Assembly (NCBI GenBank): GCA_017550405.1 | Contig: JAFZPH010000021.1 | Span: forward strand, 1 to 64,000 | DNA from: Bacteroidales bacterium | GTDB lineage: Bacteria > Bacteroidota > Bacteroidia > Bacteroidales > P3 | DNA length: 64,000 nucleotides | Direction of reading: 5' to 3' | Shown: piece after piece, positions 43,307 to 51,275 of the stretch | Position numbering within the stretch: the stretch's first letter is position 1 | How the letters are laid out: the number at the start of each line of letters is the position of its first letter | Translations under genes and position numbers: made by a program | Notes under the pieces: model-generated | The model's database searches: none | Told to the model about the DNA's origin: nothing | What the model saw: only the letters and a program-made list of their open reading frames with translations

Positions 43307-43311
43307 TGCGG

Positions 43312-43626
43312 TTAGAGCAGGCTGTCGATCTTATCGGTGAGCGTCTTTTTCTGCACAGCCCCCACGCTCTTGTCCTTCAACTCACCGTTCTTGAAAAACA
43401 GAACCGTGGGCACGTTGCGGATACGGAAACGGGCTGTGACACTGGGGCACTGGTCCACATCGGCCTTGCAGACCGCGGCGCGCCCTTCATAGTCGTTTGC
43501 TATCTCCTCAACCACGGGGGCAAGGGCTTTACAGGGTCCGCACCATGTGGCGCCAAAATCAACCATTACTACGGCGTTGTTCTTCAACACTTCGTCGAAA
43601 TTTTCTTCTGTGATAGTGATTTCCAT
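43312..43626 (-). CDS. trxA: Thioredoxin
   Basis: A 104-residue thioredoxin with the active site WCGPC (28-32) in VDFGATWCGPCKALAPVV, the conserved cis-Pro region IRNVPTVLFFKNG and final GAVQKKTL. There is no signal peptide, so it acts in the cytosol as a dithiol reductant. It is the first gene of a two-gene operon with the DUF58 gene and has its own promoter. Confidence 0.95.
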   Translation of the reverse strand: MEITITEENFDEVLKNNAVVMVDFGATWCGPCKALAPVVEEIANDYEGRAAVCKADVDQCPSVTARFRIRNVPTVLFFKNGELKDKSVGAVQKKTLTDKIDSLL

Positions 43627-43662
43627 AACTATAAATTACTTTTTGTCGGTTTAATGATGATG

Positions 43663-43670
43663 CAAAAGTA
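43663..43670 (-). promoter_or_regulatory. Promoter of trxA
   Basis: The minus strand reads TACTTTTG followed by C, after a run of T on the upstream side; leader about 30 nt. Confidence 0.7.
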
Positions 43671-43840
43671 CACAAAAAAATCGTATCCTACCCACTCCTC
43701 CTCAAAAAATATTTTTTTTCCACACCTTTGCCGCTGTTAATATTTGTTCCATCAACAGGTTGTATGTGGAAAATTATTTTCTGACACACATCTGTTCGAA
43801 AAATCCTCTTATTAAATTTTGCCATGAAAGAAAATATGTG

Positions 43841-43848
43841 TAATTTTG
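43841..43848 (+). promoter_or_regulatory. Promoter of the mltD operon
   Basis: TAATTTTG followed by C. The ATG of mltD is 129 nt downstream, an unusually long leader that contains a small open frame. Confidence 0.65.
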
Positions 43849-43859
43849 CAGTTTATTAA

Positions 43860-43958
43860 ATGATAAAATGTATAGTGCTAACTGCCCTTTCGATATGCTT
43901 TTGGATAATCAACGCCCTCCCTCCAGCCTTTCGTTGGGCACAGCACCAAACACCTTAG
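43860..43958 (+). CDS. Possible 32-residue leader peptide upstream of mltD
   Basis: An ATG about 12 nt after the promoter box opens a 32-codon frame with a hydrophobic core ([16 protein letters not shown]) and a Pro/Gln-rich tail. It ends 19 nt before the mltD ATG. It could be a translated upstream frame that tunes mltD, or a small membrane peptide. Evidence is position only. Confidence 0.3.
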   Translation: MIKCIVLTALSICFWIINALPPAFRWAQHQTP

Positions 43959-43977
43959 GACTATTTCATCAAACCCA

Positions 43978-45249
43978 ATGAAACGACTCTTATACACCAT
44001 CGTCATCCTGCTGCTTGCCGCTCCGGTAGTCAATGCGCAGAACCACCATGTCAACCAGGAAGCCCTCGACATGGCCGACCAATTTGTCACCAACTACGAC
44101 AGCCTGCTTAACAGCTATGTGATAAGCAAATACTCTTCTACTTCGCGGCGCCACCATGCCAATATCAACACCGACTATGCTTTCGACCAGATACCCGACT
44201 CCGTCATAGCCAAGCGTCTCGCCTCCATGCACACCGTCATCCCCATGACCTTCAACCAGGAGGTACGCGCCCACATCCGCATGTACCTTAACCGCATGCG
44301 CAACCGCCTCGATGTGATGCTTACCCTCTCGGAGTATTACAACCCGCTGTTCGAGGAATCACTGGCCCGCTACGACGTACCCGAGGAGCTGAAATACCTC
44401 ACCATTGTCGAATCCGCCATGAACCCCCAGGCCACCTCCCGCGTCGGTGCCGCAGGTCTCTGGCAGTTCATGTACACCACAGGCAAGAACTATGGCCTTG
44501 AGGTCAACTCCGTCATCGACGAACGACGCGACGCCTACAAATCATCCGACGCTGCCGCCCACTACCTCCACGACCTCTACAATGTCTTTGGCGACTGGCA
44601 CCTGGCCATCGCCGCCTACAACTGCGGCCCGGGCAACGTCAACAAAGCCATCGCCCGCAGCGGCGGCAAGCAGAACTTCTGGCAAATCTACCCCTATCTC
44701 CCACGCGAAACCCGCGGCTATGTGCCTGCCTTCATCGCTGCCGCCTACATCATGAACTTCTATCCCGAACACGGCCTGCACCCCAAGCGCGTCACCATCC
44801 CCCTGCACACCGACACCGTGATGGTCGAACGCAACATGACCTTCGCCAATGTAAGCAAATATATAGGTATCGACATCGAGGAGCTCCGCGGCCTCAACCC
44901 TCAATACCGTGCCGACTATATCCCCGGACAGAACGGTTCCTATCCCCTCTGCATTCCCACCAACAAGATGAACACCCTCATCCAGCATGCCGAGGAAATC
45001 TTCCGCGACAGCGAGGACTCTCTCTCCGCAGCCCCTGTCGTCGTGGCTCCTGCCGAACCACGTCCAGTTGCCAAGAAACAGAGCTCCTCGTCGCATCGCA
45101 AAAACGGCAACGTCTATCACAAAGTGCGCCGCGGCGAGAATCTCACCTCCATTGCCGCCCGATACGGCACCACGGTACACAATATCAAGAAGCTCAACAA
45201 TCTCCGCTCCGACCGCATACGCTATGGCCAACGGATAAGAGTGAAATAG
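43978..45249 (+). CDS. mltD: Membrane-bound lytic transglycosylase with LysM (MltD-like)
   Basis: A 423-residue periplasmic murein lytic transglycosylase. After a signal peptide (cut after VNAQ) the SLT domain has catalytic Glu145 in [12 protein letters not shown], then [28 protein letters not shown] and the ARSGG region. The C-terminus has one LysM domain for peptidoglycan binding ([20 protein letters not shown]) after a Ser-rich linker. It cleaves the MurNAc-GlcNAc bond to anhydro products. It starts an operon with DivIC/FtsB-like and NlpC/P60 genes, all cell-wall related. Confidence 0.92.
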   Translation: MKRLLYTIVILLLAAPVVNAQNHHVNQEALDMADQFVTNYDSLLNSYVISKYSSTSRRHHANINTDYAFDQIPDSVIAKRLASMHTVIPMTFNQEVRAHIRMYLNRMRNRLDVMLTLSEYYNPLFEESLARYDVPEELKYLTIVESAMNPQATSRVGAAGLWQFMYTTGKNYGLEVNSVIDERRDAYKSSDAAAHYLHDLYNVFGDWHLAIAAYNCGPGNVNKAIARSGGKQNFWQIYPYLPRETRGYVPAFIAAAYIMNFYPEHGLHPKRVTIPLHTDTVMVERNMTFANVSKYIGIDIEELRGLNPQYRADYIPGQNGSYPLCIPTNKMNTLIQHAEEIFRDSEDSLSAAPVVVAPAEPRPVAKKQSSSSHRKNGNVYHKVRRGENLTSIAARYGTTVHNIKKLNNLRSDRIRYGQRIRVK

Positions 45250-45291
45250 CCGCCTCCGTCACTCCCTGTCAATCACAATACCCCTCCGACC

Positions 45292-45588
45292 ATGAAAAAG
45301 ACATTGTTGCTCATCTGGCGCATCATACGTAACAAATACGTCGCCGCCACACTCATCTTCCTGCTCTTCTACATCTTTCTGGGCGAAAACAATGTCCTAG
45401 TGACCCACCGTCTGCAGCGCGAAGTGTCCGAGCTGAAGAAAGAGGCCAAACTCATCGAGAAAGGCATCGAGCAGGACAGCATCGCCGCCGTCTCGCTTAT
45501 CGACAACCCCGAAGCCATCGAAACCTATGGGCGCGAACACTACTACATGAAGCGCCAGAACGAGGACATCTTTATCGTCAAAGAATGA
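45292..45588 (+). CDS. DivIC/FtsB-like septum formation protein
   Basis: A 98-residue single-pass protein: a short cytosolic part, a membrane helix (~17-35, YVAATLIFLLFYIFL), then a coiled coil (VTHRLQREVSELKKEAKLIEK) and the typical C-terminal patch IETYGREHYYMKRQNEDIFIV. This layout is the septum-formation-initiator family, which links cell-wall synthesis to division through FtsL and FtsQ. It overlaps the next gene as ATGA. Confidence 0.88.
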   Translation: MKKTLLLIWRIIRNKYVAATLIFLLFYIFLGENNVLVTHRLQREVSELKKEAKLIEKGIEQDSIAAVSLIDNPEAIETYGREHYYMKRQNEDIFIVKE

Positions 45589-46193
45589 CCACCGCCATGC
45601 GCCACCGCCTCTCCCTCCCACTGCTCTGCCTTGCCGCCATACTGATGTTCGCTTCGTGCGAAAGCGTAAAACGTTTCCTCAACCGCGACCTCGAGGAGGA
45701 GGACTACTCTCTGGGCGAACTCTACGTGGACGAATACGTCAAAGAGGTCCCCTATGTCCCAACGGTCTCCGAGGAGGCACGACGCTCCGGCAACGTCAAT
45801 GCCCTCGGTATCGAACGCGGTCCCAACGACAACGAGGAACTCTACAACGCTATCCAGACATGGATGGGTACCCCCTACCGTTACGGCGGCAACGACAAAA
45901 ACGGAGTCGACTGCTCCGGCTTTGTAGGCCACATCTACCGCAAGGTGTACAACATCAACCTGCACCGTGTGGCCAACGATATGCAGGAGGACGTCACCCT
46001 CATCTCCAAAAGCGAGCTGAGCGAAGGCGACATCGTCTTCTTCACCAACAGCAAGGGACGGGTGTCGCATGTAGGCATCTACCTCAAAGACGGGCTCTTT
46101 GTCCACTCCTCCACCTCCCGCGGAGTCATCATCAGCCGTCTCGACGACAAATACTGGAGCAAGCATTTCTACAAAGGTGGCCGCAGGCAATAA
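45585..46193 (+). CDS. NlpC/P60 cell-wall peptidase lipoprotein
   Basis: A 202-residue C40 peptidase that cuts peptidoglycan stem peptides. Lipobox is FASC at about residue 25. The papain-like triad is Cys in NGVDCSGFVGHIY, His in GRVSHVGIYLKDG, and a third polar residue in FVHSSTSRG. Length and architecture resemble spr-like lipoproteins. The ATG at 45585 overlaps the division gene (ATGA); 45597 is an alternative. It completes a murein operon with mltD. Confidence 0.92.
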   Translation: MTTAMRHRLSLPLLCLAAILMFASCESVKRFLNRDLEEEDYSLGELYVDEYVKEVPYVPTVSEEARRSGNVNALGIERGPNDNEELYNAIQTWMGTPYRYGGNDKNGVDCSGFVGHIYRKVYNINLHRVANDMQEDVTLISKSELSEGDIVFFTNSKGRVSHVGIYLKDGLFVHSSTSRGVIISRLDDKYWSKHFYKGGRRQ

Positions 46194-46229
46194 ACACCCC
46201 CACCAGTGTACTACCCAGATAATAAAGAA

Positions 46230-46261
46230 AGAGCGGGCACTTCATCCGAAGCACCCGCTCT
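46230..46261 (-). terminator. Intrinsic terminator of clpB (also faces the murein operon)
   Basis: AGAGCGGGCACTT (46230-46242) pairs with AAGCACCCGCTCT (46249-46261). The two central pairs are G-U wobbles only on the minus strand, so the stem is stronger for clpB, and T-rich sequence follows on that side. Confidence 0.75.
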
Positions 46262-46279
46262 CTTACCGCACCGAAGCCT

Positions 46280-48874
46280 TTACTTCTGCTGGGGGTTGTA
46301 GAAGACGAACTGGTCGTCAATCACGTCGATGATAATCGTGTCGTTGGTCTTGATTTTCTCCTCAAGAATCTGGCGCGACAACTCGTTCAGTATCTCGCGC
46401 TGGATAACACGCTTCACCGGACGGGCGCCCATGGCCGGGTCGTAGCCTATGCGTGCCAGGTGGTCGATGGCCTCGTCGGTGGCAGAGATGAGAATCTCAT
46501 TCTTCTCCAACATCTTGGCAGCATAGTTCAACTGTATCTTCACCACCTCGCGAATCTGGCTCTGTGTCAGCGGACGGAACATCACTATCTCGTCGATACG
46601 GTTCAGAAACTCCGGTCTCACCTGCTGTTTCAGCAGTTCGAGCACGGCATTCTTGGTCTCTTCAAGTTCATAGTCGCTCATCGAGCTGCCCTCCAGCCGC
46701 TGGCGGATGACATCGCTCCCCATGTTCGAGGTCATGATAATCACCGTGTTCTTAAAGTCGGCGGTACGGCCCTTGTTGTCCGTCAGCCGTCCGTCTTCAA
46801 GCACCTGCAGCAGTGTGTTGAACACGTCGGGGTGCGCCTTCTCTATCTCGTCGAAGAGGACAATGCTATACGGCTTGCGGCGCACAGCCTCGGTCAGCTG
46901 GCCGCTCTCGTCGTAGCCCACATATCCCGGAGGCGCTCCGATGAGGCGCGACACGCTGTGCCGCTCCTGGTACTCGCTCATATCTATACGCACCATCATG
47001 TCCTCATCGTCGAACATCACCTCGGCAAGGGCTCGTGCCAACTCGGTCTTGCCCACGCCCGTGGTACCGAGGAAGAGGAAGGAGCCTATCGGCCGGCGGC
47101 CGTCGCTCAGTCCCGTGCGGCTACGGCGTATGGCGTTGGACACAGTGCTGATGGCCTCGTCCTGCCCCACCACACGCTTGTGCAGTTCGTCTTCCAGATG
47201 GAGCAGACGCTCGCGTTCGCTCTGCAGCATCCGCGTCACAGGGATGCCGGTCCATTTCGACACCACCTCGGCAATCTGTTCCGAGTCGACCTCCTCATTA
47301 ATCATCGCATTGTCGGCCTGCATCTCCTTCAGCTGCTGCTTCAGGTCTGCCACATGCTTCTCGGCCTCCTTGATGCGTCCGTAGCGCAACTCTGCCACGC
47401 GGCCGTAGTCGCCCGAACGCTCAGCCTGTTCGGCCTCGAACTTATAGCTCTCGATGTTCTTCACCTCCGACTGGATACTCTCCACGATGGTCTTCTCGCT
47501 CTGCCAGCGGGCCTTCATCTGGTTCCGTTGCTCGCTGAGGTCGGCAATCTCCTTGCCCAGCTGTGCCAGCTTGTCGGTGTCGTTCTCGCGCTTGATGGCC
47601 TCGCGCTCGATTTCCAACTGGCGGATACGGCGCTCAATTTCGTCCAGCTCCTCAGGCACCGAGTCAATCTCCAGACGCAGTTTGGCGGCGGCCTCGTCGA
47701 TCAAGTCGATAGCCTTGTCCGGCAGGAAACGGTCGCTGATATACCGGTGGCTCAACTCGGCGGCGGCAATGATGGCCTCGTCCTTGATACGCACCTTGTG
47801 GTGAACCTCGTAACGCTCCTTCAGTCCGCGGAGGATGCTGATGGTGTCGTTCACATCGGGCTCGTCAATCAGCACACTCTGGAAACGGCGTTCCAGTGCC
47901 TTGTCCTTTTCGAAATACTTCTGATACTCGGCCAGGGTGGTGGCGCCGATAGCCCTCAGTTCGCCGCGCGCCAAGGCAGGCTTCAGGATATTGGCTGCAT
48001 CCATGGCCCCCTCGCCGCCACCGGCACCCACAAGGGTGTGGATCTCGTCGATAAAGAGGATAATCTCGCCGTCGGCCTCGTTGATTTCGCGTATGACGCT
48101 CTTCAGCCTCTCCTCGAACTCGCCTTTATACTTGGCGCCAGCAATCAGTGCGCCCATGTCCAGACTGTAGATGGTCTTGCTCTTCAGGTTCTCGGGCACG
48201 TCGCCGCTCACAATGCGGTGCGCCAAGCCCTCGGCTATGGCCGTTTTACCCACACCGGGCTCGCCGATGAGGATGGGGTTGTTCTTGGTCCTGCGGCTGA
48301 GGATTTGCAGCACGCGGCGTATCTCCTCGTCACGTCCTATCACGGGGTCCAACTTGCCAGCCTGCGCCAATTGGTTCAGGTTCTTGGCATACTTGTTCAG
48401 GGCGTTGTAGGTCTCCTCGGCGCTCTGGCTGCCCACCTTGCTGCCCTTGCGCAGGTCGGCTATGGCGGTGCGCAGACCCTTCTCGCTCACGCCGGCGTCC
48501 TTCATCAGGCGCGACACCTCGTCGCGACCCGACACTAAACCCAGCAGCAGATGCTCGATAGAGACAAAGTCGTCGCCCATCTCCGTGGCCAGTTGCGTGG
48601 CTTTCACCAATGCCTGGTTCGCGTCGGAACTCAGATACTGGCTCCCGCCGCTGACCCTCGGCAGACGGTCCACCAGCGCGTCAATCTGCTGCGACAGCCT
48701 CGGGATGTTCACCTCCAGCTTCTTCAGCAGGAACGGAGTCACGTTCTCATCCACACTCAGCACCCCCTTCATCAGATGTCCGGTCTCTATGGCCTGATGC
48801 TGACGGGCGGTGGCTATCTCCTGTGCCTTTTGAACGGCCTCCTGTGCTTTGATTGTGAATTTGTCTAAGGTCAT
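46280..48874 (-). CDS. clpB: ClpB disaggregase
   Basis: An 864-residue hexameric AAA+ chaperone that rescues aggregated proteins with DnaK. The N domain has the two Clp-N repeats; the first ATPase has Walker A GEPGVGKT and Walker B ILFIDEIH, the coiled-coil middle domain covers ~410-530 (for example EIERRIRQLEIEREA), and the second ATPase has GTTGVGKT and IVLFDEIEKAHP, with the arginine-finger segment PEFLNRIDE. Length is normal for the family and no ClpP-binding loop is evident. It is a single gene with its own terminator. Confidence 0.97.
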   Translation of the reverse strand: MTLDKFTIKAQEAVQKAQEIATARQHQAIETGHLMKGVLSVDENVTPFLLKKLEVNIPRLSQQIDALVDRLPRVSGGSQYLSSDANQALVKATQLATEMGDDFVSIEHLLLGLVSGRDEVSRLMKDAGVSEKGLRTAIADLRKGSKVGSQSAEETYNALNKYAKNLNQLAQAGKLDPVIGRDEEIRRVLQILSRRTKNNPILIGEPGVGKTAIAEGLAHRIVSGDVPENLKSKTIYSLDMGALIAGAKYKGEFEERLKSVIREINEADGEIILFIDEIHTLVGAGGGEGAMDAANILKPALARGELRAIGATTLAEYQKYFEKDKALERRFQSVLIDEPDVNDTISILRGLKERYEVHHKVRIKDEAIIAAAELSHRYISDRFLPDKAIDLIDEAAAKLRLEIDSVPEELDEIERRIRQLEIEREAIKRENDTDKLAQLGKEIADLSEQRNQMKARWQSEKTIVESIQSEVKNIESYKFEAEQAERSGDYGRVAELRYGRIKEAEKHVADLKQQLKEMQADNAMINEEVDSEQIAEVVSKWTGIPVTRMLQSERERLLHLEDELHKRVVGQDEAISTVSNAIRRSRTGLSDGRRPIGSFLFLGTTGVGKTELARALAEVMFDDEDMMVRIDMSEYQERHSVSRLIGAPPGYVGYDESGQLTEAVRRKPYSIVLFDEIEKAHPDVFNTLLQVLEDGRLTDNKGRTADFKNTVIIMTSNMGSDVIRQRLEGSSMSDYELEETKNAVLELLKQQVRPEFLNRIDEIVMFRPLTQSQIREVVKIQLNYAAKMLEKNEILISATDEAIDHLARIGYDPAMGARPVKRVIQREILNELSRQILEEKIKTNDTIIIDVIDDQFVFYNPQQK

Positions 48875-48979
48875 ATTATTTGATTGTTTGATTGTTAATA
48901 CTCAATTACCTCAATCACCCATATCAAAAAAGATACCACCCCGACAGCCACTGACAAAATGTCACCCCCCCACTGCGTG

Positions 48980-49050
48980 GAATTGAGAATTAAGAATTGA
49001 GAATTGAGAATAATCGCCCGACAACTCTCAATTCTCAATTCTCAATTCAC
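48980..49050. repeat. Inverted pair of TTGAGAA-type arrays
   Basis: Four units of the 7-nt repeat run forward (48980-49010), then about four units run in reverse complement (49025-49049), separated by ~14 nt. The two arms could form a long hairpin. It lies next to repeat element copy 2. The surrounding gap (48875-49332) has no gene I can support. Confidence 0.8.
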
Positions 49051-49077
49051 AATTAATCCCCAATCGGTCATTAGGTT

Positions 49078-49249
49078 TCCCCTGCCCCACCGCAGTGCCG
49101 GGAAGTCTCAGCGGACGGTACGCCACGACCCACTTGGGTCGTTCAATCCCGGCTCGATGTTGCCTGCTTCGCGGTTTGTTATCCGTTGTCATATCGAGTA
49201 ACGATGCTATAACGATACTATTACGATGCAGGATTGAACGGCCCCTCTC
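49078..49249. repeat. Dispersed ~172-nt repeat element, copy 2
   Basis: The same element as 37331-37502, in the same orientation, no gaps, about 13 differences. The inner inverted repeat (GGGTCGTTCAATCC and GGATTGAACGGCCC) is fully kept. Flanking DNA is unrelated, so this marks the element's ends. Confidence 0.85.
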
Positions 49250-49270
49250 GGTATGTGTTAACAAAAAAGA

Positions 49271-49303
49271 GAACGGAGGGCGGCATGCTGCCGTCCCCCG
49301 TTC
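49271..49303 (-). terminator. Intrinsic terminator of the second T9SS thioredoxin-fold gene
   Basis: GAACGGAGGGCGGCA pairs with TGCCGTCCCCCGTTC (49271-49303, one mismatch), and on the minus strand is followed by TCTTTTTTG. Confidence 0.8.
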
Positions 49304-49332
49304 GGGTGAATTGAATGAAACGTACTTTCTGT

Positions 49333-50913
49333 TTATTTCTTCACCACGCGCTGGCTGTAGGTGCCTTGGGGGGTGATGACGCGGAAGAAGTAGACACCGC
49401 TCTCGAGGTCGGCGATGTTCACCTCATGTTCGGTGGTGGTGGCAATCACACGGCCGGCGATGTCGAGCACCTCCACACGGCTGATGTTGTCGGCCAGCAC
49501 CGTCACCTTGTCGGTGGCGGGGTTGGGATAGACGGCCACGGGAGTGCTCTCCAGCGTGCTGATGCCGGCATTGCCCTGGTCGGCGGTGGTGGCCTTGATG
49601 GCCCAAGAACCCTCATAGCTTCCGCCGCTGGCGTCGATGATGTTCATCCAGGTGTTGTTGAGATAGACCAAGCAGCTGTTCGGGTCGCCATTGTAAGGAC
49701 CGTAGACCATGGGGTACGGCTTCGAGCTGGTGAAAGTAATCCAGAGGGGCTGGTGCTGGTCGAGTGCCACGGCTCCGCTGATGTTAATCGTGTTCCATGT
49801 CGATTCATTGACATGGGTGGTGCGGGTGTAGATCTGGTTGCCGGGTGCGTTCTCGCCGCCCTGGTACACGGTGAGGGTGATCTCGTCGTTGTAATTAGAG
49901 AAAATCTCCACACTCTTGAGGAAGTTTCTGCCCACCATCACGGTGTCGGGGAACTTGACGCCCCAGGTGATGGTGTTCTGGGTACCGATGGCACTCTCCA
50001 CCTCGCCGCTGAAATAAGTCATCGTCGGGCCGAAATGGTAGTCGGTCACGTTCACCACAAACGTGGCGGTGGTGGTGCCGTTGGGGTTGGTCGCGGTCAC
50101 GGTGAGGGTCTTGCTGCCAGTAGAGGTGAAGGTGATGTTGATCATCTCGCCGTCGGCTTGCTCCACGTTGGCGCCCTCGATGGTCCAATGGACGTTGTTG
50201 TAAGGCTCGATGCTGCCGATAGAAGCGTTATACGTGAGGGGAAGACCCTTCACAGCGTTGGTGCGACCGGAAATCTCCACTTGGGGCGCGGAGCCGGGGC
50301 GGACGCGGTTGGCGAGCATCTCGGCCATGTGGGCGTTGCAGACAGCCGTGTCGAAAGCCGAGATACCGTCAGGCTCGCCATAGATGGCGCGGCAACGGCC
50401 AGTGTAGCCCTCGATATAGGCCACAAAGGGGACTGCATTGTTGTAAATCGACTGGCAGGTGGCAAGCGTCGAAGCGTCGTCGATGATAGGAATCGGGAAC
50501 GTGCCGCCCATCGTCCAGTCGCCCTGGGTGGTACCCGAGTAGCCACTGCCGCCCGAACGGCCGTAAATCTGGTCGGTGGTGTTCGTCTCCTCAACCTCAA
50601 TCCAGAGGACGCGGAGCTCGTTGGTACCCTCACGACCGAAACGATGGTGGTAGCCCTCGAGGATACCGGCACGGTGGAGGTTCCAGCAGGGACCGCACCA
50701 ACAGCAAGAGTAATCAATCACCACACAGTAGCCGGAGTCAATCCAGGCCTGCAGGTCGATGGTGTCGCCGTCGAGAGTGGTGGCCACAAACGGCTGGCCG
50801 ATGTGCGACCACATGGCCTTGGCGTCAGCCTTCGGGGCATTCACCGACGCAAACTGGGCGAAACAGACCGTGCTCATCATCAAAGCAGCGGCAAAGAAGA
50901 TTTTTTTGAACAT
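49333..50913 (-). CDS. T9SS-exported thioredoxin-fold protein (paralog of 18034-19590)
   Basis: A 526-residue secreted protein. Signal peptide cut near FAQ (residue 20), thioredoxin-like domain with CCWCGPCW (residues 70-77), a PKD/Ig-like beta domain (GSKTLTVTATNPNGTTT), a beta domain with TLTVYQGGENAPGNQ and NGDPNSCLV, and a T9SS type-A sorting domain (VYPNPATDKVTVLADN to a final RVVKK). Domain order and several anchor motifs match the paralog at 18034. The active-site Cys pair plus two neighbours suggests a real redox or binding role outside the cell. It has its own promoter and terminator. Confidence 0.88.
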   Translation of the reverse strand: MFKKIFFAAALMMSTVCFAQFASVNAPKADAKAMWSHIGQPFVATTLDGDTIDLQAWIDSGYCVVIDYSCCWCGPCWNLHRAGILEGYHHRFGREGTNELRVLWIEVEETNTTDQIYGRSGGSGYSGTTQGDWTMGGTFPIPIIDDASTLATCQSIYNNAVPFVAYIEGYTGRCRAIYGEPDGISAFDTAVCNAHMAEMLANRVRPGSAPQVEISGRTNAVKGLPLTYNASIGSIEPYNNVHWTIEGANVEQADGEMINITFTSTGSKTLTVTATNPNGTTTATFVVNVTDYHFGPTMTYFSGEVESAIGTQNTITWGVKFPDTVMVGRNFLKSVEIFSNYNDEITLTVYQGGENAPGNQIYTRTTHVNESTWNTINISGAVALDQHQPLWITFTSSKPYPMVYGPYNGDPNSCLVYLNNTWMNIIDASGGSYEGSWAIKATTADQGNAGISTLESTPVAVYPNPATDKVTVLADNISRVEVLDIAGRVIATTTEHEVNIADLESGVYFFRVITPQGTYSQRVVKK

Positions 50914-50991
50914 TGATAAAACGTGTCTTGTTATTGGCCATCAGACTCTTCGGCTTTAAAAAATGGTTAATAATAAAATTGTTTCACGATG

Positions 50992-50999
50992 CAAAGATA
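50992..50999 (-). promoter_or_regulatory. Promoter of the second T9SS thioredoxin-fold gene
   Basis: The minus strand reads TATCTTTG followed by C, after a T/A-rich tract, leader about 75 nt. Confidence 0.7.
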
Positions 51000-51062
51000 G
51001 CACATTTTTTCAAACCAAAAAGAAAAAAACACTCATTGAATTCGTTATTTCGGAAACTTGTC

Positions 51063-51176
51063 AATTACAATCTCCACGTATCACACGTTTTTTCTCCACG
51101 TATCTCGCGTATCACAAGTATTATCTATACGTGTAATACGCGAGATACGTGGAGACCTTGCGTGATACGTGGAGTC
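51063..51176. repeat. Nested near-palindromic repeat, copy 1
   Basis: The inner arms 51093-51112 and 51136-51155 are perfectly complementary for 20 bp (TCTCCACGTATCTCGCGTAT). An outer pair CTCCACGTATCAC (51072-51084) and CGTGATACGTGGAG (51161-51174) surrounds it. A 63-nt core matches 57982-58044 in the opposite orientation. It fills the gap between the T9SS gene promoter and the TonB-dependent receptor's end. Confidence 0.85.
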
Positions 51177-51180
51177 CCTT

Positions 51181-51275
51181 TCTCAATTCTCAATTCTCAA
51201 TTCTCAACTCTCAATTCTCAATTCTCAACTCTCAATTCTCAACTCTCAATTCTCAACTCTCAATTCTCAACTCTC
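51181..51275. repeat. TTCTCAA-type 7-nt array overlapping a gene end
   Basis: About 13 units of TTCTCAA/CTCTCAA (the reverse complement of the array at 7931). It overlaps the last codons of the TonB-dependent receptor gene, whose stop (51260) lies in the array. Confidence 0.9.

Noticed and set aside
46460..48538. Long open frame (692 codons) on the plus strand
   Set aside because: It is antisense to clpB. The leucine- and histidine-rich translation has no domain.
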